This document shows, one piece after another, positions 35,115 through 42,468 of a stretch of DNA of 64,000 bases. Within the stretch, counting starts at the first letter, position 1. Every line of letters starts with the position of its first letter. A model generated the notes under the pieces. That model worked only from the letters and a program-made list of their open reading frames with translations. It did not search any database and was not told where the DNA came from. The DNA is from Saccharopolyspora sp. SCSIO 74807 (GTDB lineage: Bacteria > Actinomycetota > Actinomycetes > Mycobacteriales > Pseudonocardiaceae): the NCBI RefSeq assembly GCF_037023755.1, contig NZ_CP146100.1:1924501-1988500 (forward strand), written 5' to 3'. A program made the translations under genes and the position numbers.

Positions 35115-35960
35115 ATGCGCGTGTTGGCTCTGCTGGACGGAACGCTGGCCGATCCGGAGGCGCCGCTGATGCGCGCCGACGACCTCTCGGTCACCCGCGG
35201 CGACGGTGTTTTCGAGACGATCCTGGTCGTCGACGGCAAGCCCCGTGCGCTCGGCCCGCACTTGGACCGGCTGCGGCGTTCGGCCGACATGCTGGACTTC
35301 GACCCGCCGGAACGCGCCGGCTGGGAACGCGCGGCGCAGGCCGTGATCGACGCCTGGCCCTGGCAGGACGAGCGCGAGATGGCGCTGAAGCTGGTGTGCA
35401 GCCGGGGCGTGGACGGCGACGAGACGCCGCACGGGTTCGCCCTCGGCATGACCGTCGGCCCGGACACGCTGCGCAAACGCGCCGATGGCCTGGCCGCGAT
35501 CACCCTCGACCGCGGGTACGCGCCCGATCTGAAGGAGCGTGCGCCGTGGCTGCTGCTGTCGGCGAAGACGCTGTCCTACGCGGTGAACATGGCCGCGATC
35601 CGGGAAGCGCGCCGCCGCGACGCCGACGAGGTGATCTTCACCGCGACGGACGGCACCGTGCTCGAAGGCCCCACCTCGACCGTCGTGCTCGCTCGCGGGC
35701 GCACGCTGCGCACTCCGCCGCCGAGCACGGGCATCCTGCCCGGCACGACGCAGGACGCGCTGTTCCGCGCCGCGGAGCAGGCCGGTTGGGAAACGCGGAT
35801 CGAGCCGTTCGGCCAGGAGGAGCTGCGCAATGCGGACGGCCTGTGGATGGCCTCCAGCGTCCGGCTGATCACGCCGGTGCACACCCTCGACGGCACCTCG
35901 ATCAACACCGACCCGCAGCTGCACGCCGAACTAACGGACCTCTACGAGTCCCAGTACTGA
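35115..35960 (+). CDS. pabC: Class IV aminotransferase, probable 4-amino-4-deoxychorismate lyase
   Basis: A 281-residue PLP enzyme of fold type IV. The start TRGDGVFETILVVDGKPRALGPHLDRL is the class signature. LLSAKTLSYAVNMAA carries the PLP-binding Lys, and DGTVLEGPTSTVVL and TGILPGTTQD follow. By position it matches Rv0812, a 4-amino-4-deoxychorismate lyase of folate (p-aminobenzoate) synthesis. A branched-chain or D-amino acid aminotransferase is the alternative. It appears leaderless. It is convergent with the FABP-like gene across palindromic repeat copy 4. Confidence 0.75.
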   Translation: MRVLALLDGTLADPEAPLMRADDLSVTRGDGVFETILVVDGKPRALGPHLDRLRRSADMLDFDPPERAGWERAAQAVIDAWPWQDEREMALKLVCSRGVDGDETPHGFALGMTVGPDTLRKRADGLAAITLDRGYAPDLKERAPWLLLSAKTLSYAVNMAAIREARRRDADEVIFTATDGTVLEGPTSTVVLARGRTLRTPPPSTGILPGTTQDALFRAAEQAGWETRIEPFGQEELRNADGLWMASSVRLITPVHTLDGTSINTDPQLHAELTDLYESQY

Positions 35961-35984
35961 CCCGCCGCAACGCAATTCCTCCAG

Positions 35985-36035
35985 GAGTGAACGGCCTGTT
36001 CGCCCAATCTATTGGGACCAACGGTCCGTTCGCTC
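35985..36035. repeat. Intergenic palindromic repeat, copy 4
   Basis: GAGTGAACGGCCTGTTCG ... CAACGGTCCGTTCGCTC, with a nested CCCAATCTATTGGG palindrome at the centre. It lies between convergent pabC-like and FABP-like genes. With copies at 6064, 11961 and 25076 it defines the family; this copy keeps the centre best. Confidence 0.75.
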
Positions 36036-36046
36036 CGGGTCGAGGA

Positions 36047-36688
36047 TCAGCCGACGATGCGCTCCAGCTTCGCCGACAGCCGCGGCTGGAGCTCGTGCTC
36101 GGTGGTGGCGCGTTCCTCGACGTAGGCCAGCGAGCCCTCGACCACGCCGTAGAGCCTGCTCGCGGCGGTGACGTCGTCGCCGGTCGGCGTGCGGATCACC
36201 GCGTCGGTCGACAGCTCCCACGTGGTCTTGTTCTTCGGCCGCCCGAAGAACATCTCGGACACGCCGGTGTGGTGCACGATCAGCAGCTCGATCACGTCGT
36301 CCGGCTGCGGGCGCCAGAAGCCGACCTCGCGGACGTCGGGACCGACGACCTGCCCGCCCTCGCCGTCGAGCCGCCAAGAACGGCTCTCGTAGAACAGGAA
36401 CGGACGCCCGTCGTGGGCGAAGGTGACCTGCTGGAAGAACCGGTAGGTCTCGTCCTGCGAGGGGTGCGCCGCCTCGCCCTCGCCGCGCCACACACCGACC
36501 AGCGGCAGCAGCTGCAGGCAGGCGCTGTGCAGGTCCGGGCCTTCCCGCAGGTTCGCGGTGTCGCCGACCCCGGGGAGGTCGTCGAAGCTCGGCACGTTGC
36601 GGTGGCGGGTCTTCTCGGCGCGCTCGGCGGCGGCCTGCACGGCCGCGTCGCCGCTGCCGGGCTCGGGCCGGTCGGGTGTCGCAGTCAT
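36047..36688 (-). CDS. Nitrobindin/FABP-like beta-barrel protein
   Basis: A 213-residue protein. After a disordered N-terminus of about 55 residues comes a ten-stranded barrel of the nitrobindin (DUF1794) type, with LLPLVGVWRGEGE (the GxWxGxG signature) and SWRLDGEGG. Mycobacterial relatives such as Rv0813c bind fatty acid-like ligands or heme b. The heme-ligating His is expected near the end of the barrel and cannot be fixed here. ATG 36688 has TAATCT 7 nt upstream, a leaderless arrangement. Confidence 0.8.
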   Translation of the reverse strand: MTATPDRPEPGSGDAAVQAAAERAEKTRHRNVPSFDDLPGVGDTANLREGPDLHSACLQLLPLVGVWRGEGEAAHPSQDETYRFFQQVTFAHDGRPFLFYESRSWRLDGEGGQVVGPDVREVGFWRPQPDDVIELLIVHHTGVSEMFFGRPKNKTTWELSTDAVIRTPTGDDVTAASRLYGVVEGSLAYVEERATTEHELQPRLSAKLERIVG

Positions 36689-36695
36689 CCCCGGC

Positions 36696-36701
36696 AGATT
36701 A
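36696..36701 (-). promoter_or_regulatory. -10 box of the FABP-like gene
   Basis: TAATCT on the minus strand, 7 nt before ATG 36688. Confidence 0.4.
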
Positions 36702-36732
36702 CCCGCGCCACCAGCGCCGGAGCGGGTGCGGG

Positions 36733-36843
36733 TCAGTCGCTGTAGAGCCGGTACACCACGTACCCGGCGAACCACAGGACCGCGATCGTGGCGATCCCGA
36801 GCAGCGTGACGAGGCCGTAGTGCAGGAAAGGTATGAGTTCCAC
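36733..36843 (-). CDS. Single-helix membrane peptide (36 aa)
   Basis: GTG 36843 opens a 36-residue frame that is almost entirely one hydrophobic helix (FLHYGLVTLLGIATIAVLW) ending YVVYRLYSD. A TATCCT box lies exactly 7 nt upstream, the same leaderless arrangement as at mshD and phoU, which supports a real gene. It lies 44 bp upstream of the FABP-like gene on the same strand. No homologue is known to me. It could be a membrane microprotein. Confidence 0.5.
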   Translation of the reverse strand: MELIPFLHYGLVTLLGIATIAVLWFAGYVVYRLYSD

Positions 36844-36850
36844 GCGCCAA

Positions 36851-36856
36851 AGGATA
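36851..36856 (-). promoter_or_regulatory. -10 box of the membrane peptide gene
   Basis: TATCCT on the minus strand, 7 nt before GTG 36843. It is identical to the -10 box of the leader peptide at 39612-39617. Confidence 0.4.
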
Positions 36857-36942
36857 ACCACCGCGAACGCCCGGTGGAGTGTGGCGTCCGGCATGATTTG
36901 CGAGGTAGTGCCTACCGCTAGCGCTGGGGAGAACCGGGCCTG

Positions 36943-37689
36943 ATGACCGATTTCGAGACGGTGCGCGAGCGCGCGCTCGCGTTCCGCACCGACCTGCTCG
37001 CGCGCAAGGACGAGATCGCGCCCGAGGACTTCGGTTGGTATCCGTACGACACGATGGCCAACGTCTTCCACCTGGACGCCCTGCTGTCCGGGCCGCAGCG
37101 GGAGGTGTTCGACTCGCTGGCCGGCGCGCGGATCGCCGACATCGGCGCGGCCGACGGGGACTTCGGGTTCTTCCTGGAGCACGAGCTGGGCTGCCGGGTG
37201 GACGTGCTGGACAACCCGCCGACGAACTTCAACGGGCTGCGCGGCGCCCGGCGGCTCGTCCACGAGCTCTCGTCATCGGTGCAGGTGCACGAGGTCGACC
37301 TGGACGCCCGGTTCGAGCTGCCCGCAGCGCGCTACGGCGCGGTGTTCTTCCTCGGGCTGCTCTACCACCTGAAGAACCCGTTCCACGTGCTCGAAGCGCT
37401 GGCCGAGCGCGCCGAGCTGTGCTTCCTGTCCACCCGCGTGGCCAGGCAGGCCCCGGACGGCACGCCGTTGCAGGCGCAGCCGGTGGCGTACCTGCTGGAT
37501 CCGGCGGAGGCGAACGACGACGCCACGAACTTCTGGATCTTCTCCGAGGCGGGGCTGCGGCGGTTGTTCACCCGCACCGGCTGGGACGTCGTGGACTTCG
37601 TGACCGTCGGCTGCCAGGACGGCTCCGAACCGGCCCGCGCCGACCGCGACGAGCGCGCCTTCGCCCTGCTGCGCTCCCGCGTGATCTGA
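36943..37689 (+). CDS. Class I SAM-dependent methyltransferase
   Basis: A 248-residue protein with SAM-binding motif I IADIGAADGDFGF (about residues 64-76) and the acidic strand-2 end VDVLDNPPTNFNG. FFLGLLYHLKNPFHVLEALA resembles the DUF1698/CmoB-like group. The opening FGWYPYDTMANVFHLDALL is typical of actinobacterial members. The substrate is unknown; CmoB-type tRNA modification is unlikely without its partner CmoA. ATG 36943 has only a weak GAGA element upstream. A bidirectional hairpin follows at 37722-37759. Confidence 0.75.
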   Translation: MTDFETVRERALAFRTDLLARKDEIAPEDFGWYPYDTMANVFHLDALLSGPQREVFDSLAGARIADIGAADGDFGFFLEHELGCRVDVLDNPPTNFNGLRGARRLVHELSSSVQVHEVDLDARFELPAARYGAVFFLGLLYHLKNPFHVLEALAERAELCFLSTRVARQAPDGTPLQAQPVAYLLDPAEANDDATNFWIFSEAGLRRLFTRTGWDVVDFVTVGCQDGSEPARADRDERAFALLRSRVI

Positions 37690-37721
37690 CTCGACGCTCG
37701 ATCGACCCGGGCCCGGACATG

Positions 37722-37759
37722 CGAAAGGAGCCGCACCCGGGCGGGCACGGCTCCTTTCG
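37722..37759. terminator. Bidirectional terminator
   Basis: CGAAAGGAGCCG and CGGCTCCTTTCG form a perfect 12-bp stem with a 14-nt loop. It lies between the convergent methyltransferase gene and sseC, 10 bp from the sseC stop. Confidence 0.75.
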
Positions 37760-37768
37760 GCTACGCCG

Positions 37769-38074
37769 TCAGGCCACGGCGATGTCCACCGGGTGCACCC
37801 CGGGGCCGGAGGCCGCCACATCGGACTGGCCCTTGCCCTCGCGGTGCAGCGCGCGCACCGTCCACGAACCGGGCGCCGCGTAGAACCGGAAGTCGCCCTC
37901 CGGCGAGGAGACCACCTCGGCGGTGAACTCCCCGGAGGCGTCCAGCAGCCGCACGAACGCGCCGCCGACCGCGGCCGAGCCCGCGCGCACCTTTCCGGTC
38001 ACCACCACCTGGTCGGTGTCCTCGGCGACCGCGGTAGAAGTCTGCTGCGGCGCACCGCATCCATCCAGGCTCAT
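37769..38074 (-). CDS. sseC: SseC-like DUF1416 protein
   Basis: A 101-residue protein with a DUF1416 beta-sandwich: VVVTGKVRAGSAAVGGAFVRLLDASGEFTAE and SPEGDFRFYAAPGSWTVRAL. The family is always near sulfurtransferases in actinobacteria (SseC2/Rv0814c), yet its role is unknown; a carrier or partner of the rhodanese is likely. ATG 38074 follows the sseA stop by one base and has GGGAG 6 nt upstream, so it is the last gene of the DUF4395-sseA-sseC operon. Confidence 0.9.
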   Translation of the reverse strand: MSLDGCGAPQQTSTAVAEDTDQVVVTGKVRAGSAAVGGAFVRLLDASGEFTAEVVSSPEGDFRFYAAPGSWTVRALHREGKGQSDVAASGPGVHPVDIAVA

Positions 38075-38075
38075 G

Positions 38076-38921
38076 TCACGCTCCCTGTTCGCTCGGGTTC
38101 TCGATCGGCACGCCGATCAGCGAGCCGTACTCGGTCCAGGACCCGTCGTAGTTCTTCACGTTCTGGTGGCCCAACAGCTCGCGCAGCACGAACCAGGTGT
38201 GCGAGGAACGCTCCCCGATCCGGCAGTAGGCGATGGTGTCCTTGCCGTCGTCCAGGCCGGCCTCGCCGTAGACCTGCTTGAGGTCATCGTCGGACTTGAA
38301 CGTCCCGTCCTCGTTGGCGGCCTTGCTCCACGGCACGTTGATCGCCTGCGGGATGTGGCCGCCGCGCTGCGCCGACTCCTGCGGCAGGTGCGCCGGGGCG
38401 AGCAGCTTGCCCGCGAACTCGTCGGGAGAACGCACGTCCACCAGGTTCTTGGCGCCGATGGCGTCGACGACCTCCTCGCGGTACGCGCGGATCGAGGAGT
38501 CCTGCTCCTGGGCGCTGTAGCTGGTGGCCGCGCGGTTCGGCTCGTCCTTGACCAGCTGGCGGCCGTCCAGCTCCCACTTCTTGCGGCCGCCGTCGAGCAG
38601 CCGCACATCGGAGTGGCCGTAGAGCTTGAAGTACCAGTAGGCGTAGGCGGCGAACCAGTTGTTGTTTCCGCCGTAGAGGATCACCGTGTCGTCGTTGGCG
38701 ATGCCCTTCGCCGAGAGCAGCTTCTCGAAGCCCGCCCGGTTGACGAAGTCGCGGCGCACGTGGTCCTGCAGGTCCTTGCGCCAGTCCAGCTTGATGGCCC
38801 CGGGGATGTGGCCGCCGTCGTAGGCGGTCGTGTCCTCGTCCACCTCGGCGAACACGACCTTGTCGGTGTTCAGGTTCTGCTCGGCCCACTCGGTGGAGAC
38901 CAGGACATCTGCACGGCTCAT
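38076..38921 (-). CDS. sseA: Thiosulfate sulfurtransferase (tandem rhodanese) SseA/CysA
   Basis: A 281-residue protein with two rhodanese domains: inactive N-terminal (1-125) and active C-terminal (150-281). The active loop CRIGERSS holds Cys233, matching thiosulfate sulfurtransferases (CRxGxRS) and not mercaptopyruvate types (CGxGVTA). It moves sulfane sulfur from thiosulfate to acceptors such as cyanide or thioredoxin. It starts at ATG 38921 with AAGGAG 7 nt upstream. It is flanked by DUF4395 and sseC and controlled from the Cys leader peptide upstream. Confidence 0.92.
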   Translation of the reverse strand: MSRADVLVSTEWAEQNLNTDKVVFAEVDEDTTAYDGGHIPGAIKLDWRKDLQDHVRRDFVNRAGFEKLLSAKGIANDDTVILYGGNNNWFAAYAYWYFKLYGHSDVRLLDGGRKKWELDGRQLVKDEPNRAATSYSAQEQDSSIRAYREEVVDAIGAKNLVDVRSPDEFAGKLLAPAHLPQESAQRGGHIPQAINVPWSKAANEDGTFKSDDDLKQVYGEAGLDDGKDTIAYCRIGERSSHTWFVLRELLGHQNVKNYDGSWTEYGSLIGVPIENPSEQGA

Positions 38922-38989
38922 CGAGCGACTCCTTCTCGTTGTCTCGTTGCTGGAAAGCTTTCCGGCGGACGTCGTCCGGCGGTGAAGGT

Positions 38990-39421
38990 TCAGACGCGGC
39001 CGATCGGCGTGAAACGCTGCAGCACCAGGTACATCCGGCAGCCGAGGCAGAAGCCGAACACGGCGTTGAGCAGTGCCGCGACCAGGGCGAACACGTTGGC
39101 CGTCACGCCGAGCGCGGTCCACTCAGCGGCGTATCCGACCGTGGCCACCAAGGCGAAGGCGAACCCGACTCCTTGCGAGAACCGCACCGGTGCGGGATCT
39201 TCGCGCTCCTGCTCCGGCACCGGTTGCAACCGCGGCGCCACCGCGCTGCGGAACATCGCGCCCCAGGGGTTCAGGCCCATGCCGATGAACGCGCACAGCG
39301 CGAACAGCACGGTCTGCGCGGCCAGCACCCGCCAGCTACCGGTGACCAGCCCCACCGCCAGGATCACGCTCGTGATCGCGGCCGTGAAGCGGACCCCTCG
39401 CGGGTCGAGCGTGGCGGGCAT
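38990..39421 (-). CDS. DUF4395 membrane protein
   Basis: A 143-residue protein with four membrane helices and a C-terminal FGFCLGCRMYLVLQ, the CxxC pair typical of DUF4395. It is often encoded with thioredoxin-like and rhodanese genes, so a thiol-redox or sulfur-transport role in the membrane is likely. It starts at ATG 39421 with GGAGGAG a few nt upstream. It is the first full gene of the operon behind the leader peptide, 108 bp from the leader stop. Confidence 0.88.
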   Translation of the reverse strand: MPATLDPRGVRFTAAITSVILAVGLVTGSWRVLAAQTVLFALCAFIGMGLNPWGAMFRSAVAPRLQPVPEQEREDPAPVRFSQGVGFAFALVATVGYAAEWTALGVTANVFALVAALLNAVFGFCLGCRMYLVLQRFTPIGRV

Positions 39422-39529
39422 GGAACTCCTCCGTCGGCGGCTGGCTGGTGAACCAGCGGTTCGCTTGCTGCGACCGCCAGGTCCGGCGGCGGGGACGCGA
39501 GCCCTGCGGCTACGTCGTTCCTCGCCCGG

Positions 39530-39604
39530 TCAGTGCCGCCAACACAGGCTGCTGCCCACGCGGCAAAAATCCACCGCGCGCCTTCGGGTCAGCAGTACGT
39601 GCAC
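39530..39604 (-). CDS. Cysteine-containing leader peptide (24 aa)
   Basis: GTG 39604 opens VHVLLTRRRAVDFCRVGSSL and then CWRH: 24 residues with two Cys near the end. The RRRAVDFCRVGSSLC pattern matches the actinobacterial putative leader peptides found before sulfur-assimilation operons. It has TATCCT exactly 7 nt upstream (leaderless), like the cysteine-responsive short ORFs shown in mycobacteria. It probably senses Cys-tRNA or ribosome stalling to attenuate DUF4395-sseA-sseC. A GCTGGTTCACCAGC hairpin lies just before the DUF4395 ribosome binding site. Confidence 0.75.
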   Translation of the reverse strand: MHVLLTRRRAVDFCRVGSSLCWRH

Positions 39605-39611
39605 GGGGCGG

Positions 39612-39617
39612 AGGATA
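39612..39617 (-). promoter_or_regulatory. -10 box of the leader peptide transcript
   Basis: TATCCT on the minus strand, 7 nt before GTG 39604. The distance fits a leaderless start of the sulfur operon transcript. Confidence 0.5.
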
Positions 39618-39831
39618 CCCGCACCGACCGATCGGCGGGAAGCGCGTTCACCTGCTGAGATCGAGCGCTGCTGCTGCGTTGGTCCGCATCCGCGCCGAAA
39701 CGGCAGGTCACGGGAGCCCTGGCGGAGCAGCTCCGGGTCGTGCGGATCGGCTGCCGAGCACGGGCGTGCCGCCGCTCCCAGCATCCGGACGGTCAGCACC
39801 CGGACCGCAGCGGGCGCAGCGCTCGCGGCGT

Positions 39832-40284
39832 TCACGGCAGGTGCGGCCGCAGCGCGGCGGCCAGCTCGTCGCGGCGCGGCACGCCGCCCACCCGGAACAG
39901 CTCGTGGCCGTCCGAGTCCAGCGCGAGCGTCGTGGGCGTGCGGTGCACGCCCAGCGGCGTGGACCACTCGGGATGATCGGTGAGGTCCACTTCCACGTGC
40001 CGCATCCCTTCGGTGCGCCCGGCCAAGTCGGCCAGCAGGATGCGGGTGTGCCTGCACGGCGCGCAGAACGTCGTGGACAGTTGCAGCAGCGTCACCCCGG
40101 AACCGTCGAGGTCCCCGAGCCGCGCGCGCAGGCCGTCGGGCAGCTGATCGAGCACGGTTCCTGCAACGCCCGCACCCGCCGCGGTCTTCCCGGCGGTCCG
40201 CACCCGGCCCTCGCGGGCTCGCCACACCAACCCGATGACCAGCGTCACCGCTACCGCGGCCAGCAGCGCCCACCAGCCGATCAT
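39832..40284 (-). CDS. thiX: Membrane-anchored thioredoxin-like protein
   Basis: A 150-residue protein with one N-terminal membrane helix (about residues 4-22) and then a thioredoxin fold with the redox pair Cys74-Ala-Pro-Cys77 in STTFCAPCRHT and the cis-Pro region HRTPTTLAL. It matches ThiX (Rv0816c) by position. ATG 40284 overlaps the stop of the DUF2993 gene (ATGA). It ends 227 bp before the leader peptide start, so it is a separate unit from the sulfurtransferase operon, though it may serve it as a sulfur acceptor. Confidence 0.85.
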   Translation of the reverse strand: MIGWWALLAAVAVTLVIGLVWRAREGRVRTAGKTAAGAGVAGTVLDQLPDGLRARLGDLDGSGVTLLQLSTTFCAPCRHTRILLADLAGRTEGMRHVEVDLTDHPEWSTPLGVHRTPTTLALDSDGHELFRVGGVPRRDELAAALRPHLP

Positions 40285-41105
40285 CCGGTGCTCACTCCGC
40301 CGGGACCGATCGTCACGTTGTCGGCCTTGCCCTCCATCACCAGCGCGCCGCGCTCGACGCGGACCGCGGTCGGGGTCACCTCGAACGGCAGCATCCCGGG
40401 ATCCAGCGTGGTGGTGAACTGCTGCAGGATCGACTCCTCGAACACGTCGCCCATCGGGATCTCCGACAGCGACCGGTCGGCCAGGTCCAGCTTCTTCGGC
40501 TCGATCTTGAGCTGGCCGTTGAGCAGCGACAGCACCGCGATCACTTTGACGCGCACGTTGGTGCCCGCGATGCCGATCGTGCCGTCGAGCGCGACCGCGG
40601 CCCGGCTGGAGTCGGTCGCGCCGCCCTGGCCGGTGCCACCGCTGCCGTCGCCGGAGCTGCTGCTGCCGCCGTCGCCGGACGACTCGTCCAGCGCGTCCTT
40701 CGGCGCCGGGTTGATCGTGAGGTCGGTGATGCCGATGATCCGCCCGACGTCGGAAGCCTTCAGCTTCATCCGGCCCACCAGCTCGTCCACATCGATCTTG
40801 TGCACCTTGCCCGCGAGCACGTCGTTCAGCGGGAGCCGCGCGTGGTGCAGGTTCGCCTCCACGCCGAGCTCCTTGAGCTGGCCCGCCTGCACGGCCTTCG
40901 CAGCGACTTCGACGTCCTTGTAATCGCCCGCGACCGCCTGGGTCAGGAACGGGAAGCCGTGCACCCGCACCGAGGGGTCCTCGGCGAGTTTCAACTGCTT
41001 CTTCATCTGCTGCGAGACCTGGTACTCGGCGAAGGACGCCGCGCCGTAGTCGGCGGCCACGAGCAGGCCGAGGACGATGACGAGGGTGATGGCGAGCTTC
41101 TTCAC
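40281..41105 (-). CDS. LmeA-like DUF2993 phospholipid-binding protein
   Basis: A 274-residue protein with an N-terminal membrane anchor or signal (KKLAITLVIVLGLLVAADYGAASFAEYQVSQQ) and a DUF2993 beta-rich domain. A Ser/Gly/Asp-rich insertion lies near residues 140-165. Mycobacterial LmeA (Rv0817c) binds phospholipid and supports lipomannan elongation. The start is GTG 41105; no ribosome binding site is visible. It is coupled to thiX (ATGA). It probably acts outside the membrane face; the ligand is not shown here. Confidence 0.8.
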   Translation of the reverse strand: MKKLAITLVIVLGLLVAADYGAASFAEYQVSQQMKKQLKLAEDPSVRVHGFPFLTQAVAGDYKDVEVAAKAVQAGQLKELGVEANLHHARLPLNDVLAGKVHKIDVDELVGRMKLKASDVGRIIGITDLTINPAPKDALDESSGDGGSSSSGDGSGGTGQGGATDSSRAAVALDGTIGIAGTNVRVKVIAVLSLLNGQLKIEPKKLDLADRSLSEIPMGDVFEESILQQFTTTLDPGMLPFEVTPTAVRVERGALVMEGKADNVTIGPGGVSTG

Positions 41106-41366
41106 CGCGAGCGGTCCGTTCTGTCGGGGGCAGGCGGGTCGGTGGACCAGGCCGCTGTGCTGGTGATCTTGTGCCGGGTCCGGGGCGTGATCGGGCGGTG
41201 CTCACCTTCGCACCTCCACCGCCCGGGCCGACAGGTGTGCTCGGCAACATCCGGATCACCGGCCGCGCTGCCGAGTCGCACCGCTGTGCAGAACTCGCGG
41301 TGCACGGCGCCCGCATCGAGCTCGCGCCGTGCCGCCGTGGGGGCATCGCGCCGCTCGAAACGCGGC

Positions 41367-41421
41367 GTTCACACGGCTTCCCGCGCGCTTCACATTTGTG
41401 ACCCGAGCAGCTTCACCTGGG
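41367..41421 (+). promoter_or_regulatory. 11-bp phased repeats upstream of glnR
   Basis: Five 11-bp units (GTTCACACGGC, TTCCCGCGCGC, TTCACATTTGT, GACCCGAGCAG, CTTCACCTGGG) lie 190-136 bp before glnR. The first and third resemble PHO-box or GlnR-type half sites. They precede TATTCT at 41442-41447, a possible -10. The rest of the 41106-41556 gap shows nothing else. Confidence 0.4.
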
Positions 41422-41556
41422 ATTTTCGTTCTCGCGTCAGTTATTCTGCTGGGCATCCACAGGCAACGAAGCCGGGTCGTCCGGCCCCTCGCGCGTGCCG
41501 AGCGGCCTTCGTGCGCCGGCGCTCTCGGCGCCGGCCTTGGTACGGGAGGCCCATTC

Positions 41557-42315
41557 ATGAGTTCGGAACTTCTGCTGCTGACCGGCGAGCGATGCGGCGA
41601 TGCCGTGCTGCCCGCGCTGGCGCTGCTGCCGCACCGGGTGCGCCTCCTGCCCGCGGATCCCGGCGCGATGCAGTCCGCGGGCGCGCACGACGCAGTGCTC
41701 GTCGACGCCCGCTCCGACCTGGTCGCCGCCCGTGACCTGTGCCGCGTGCTGGCTTCCGGGGACGCGCCGCTGATCGCCGTGGTCAACGAGGGCGGGCTGG
41801 TCACGATCAGCGCCGAGTGGGGCGTGGACGAAGTGCTGCTGCCCGGCACCGGCCCGGCCGAGGTGGACGCCCGGCTGCGGCTGCTGACCACCCGCCGCAC
41901 CGGCGAGAACGCCGCCTCGGACGATTCGCTGTCGGTGGGCGACCTGGTGATCGAGGAGGCCACCTACACCGCCCGGCTCAAGGGGCGCGCGCTGGAGCTG
42001 ACCTACAAGGAGTTCGAGCTGCTGAAGTACCTGGCCCAGCACGCGGGCCGGGTGTTCACCCGCGCACAGCTGTTGCAGGAGGTGTGGGGCTACGACTTCT
42101 TCGGCGGCACCCGCACGGTCGACGTGCACGTGCGGCGGCTGCGGGCCAAGCTCGGCGCGGAGTACGACTCGATGATCGGCACCGTGCGCAACGTCGGCTA
42201 CAAGTTCGTCCGCCCGTCGCGCGGTTCGCAGAAGGCTGGGCAGCGTCCGGCGACGCGGGACGAAACCTCCGCGGTCGCCGAAGCCGAGGCCATCGTCGCT
42301 TCTTCGCAGCGCTGA
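41557..42315 (+). CDS. glnR: GlnR-type nitrogen response regulator
   Basis: A 252-residue OmpR-family regulator. The N-terminal receiver (1-115) has Asp50 in AVLVDARSD at the usual site but is degenerate elsewhere, as in GlnR, an orphan without a known kinase. The DNA-binding winged helix (about 130-225) includes [22 protein letters not shown] and [15 protein letters not shown]. GlnR controls ammonium uptake and glutamine synthetase genes. It starts at ATG 41557 with GGGAGG 7 nt upstream. Adjacency to pst genes and the phased repeats upstream suggest nitrogen-phosphate crosstalk. Confidence 0.92.
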   Translation: MSSELLLLTGERCGDAVLPALALLPHRVRLLPADPGAMQSAGAHDAVLVDARSDLVAARDLCRVLASGDAPLIAVVNEGGLVTISAEWGVDEVLLPGTGPAEVDARLRLLTTRRTGENAASDDSLSVGDLVIEEATYTARLKGRALELTYKEFELLKYLAQHAGRVFTRAQLLQEVWGYDFFGGTRTVDVHVRRLRAKLGAEYDSMIGTVRNVGYKFVRPSRGSQKAGQRPATRDETSAVAEAEAIVASSQR

Positions 42316-42455
42316 ACGGGTTTCCCGGCGCGCGGGGAAAGCGCGCTCGGCGGCTCGGAATGATCTGCGGTGCATCCGATCGCGGTCGTGCCGCCCGCCG
42401 ATCCTCCGCGACCGCTGCGCGATCCCGCTCGTGCCAACTCGCGGCGCGAGGTGGG

Positions 42456-42461
42456 TAACGT
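42456..42461 (+). promoter_or_regulatory. -10 box of mshD
   Basis: TAACGT ends 7 nt before GTG 42469, with no ribosome binding site, so mshD looks leaderless. Confidence 0.45.
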
Positions 42462-42468
42462 CAGGGCC

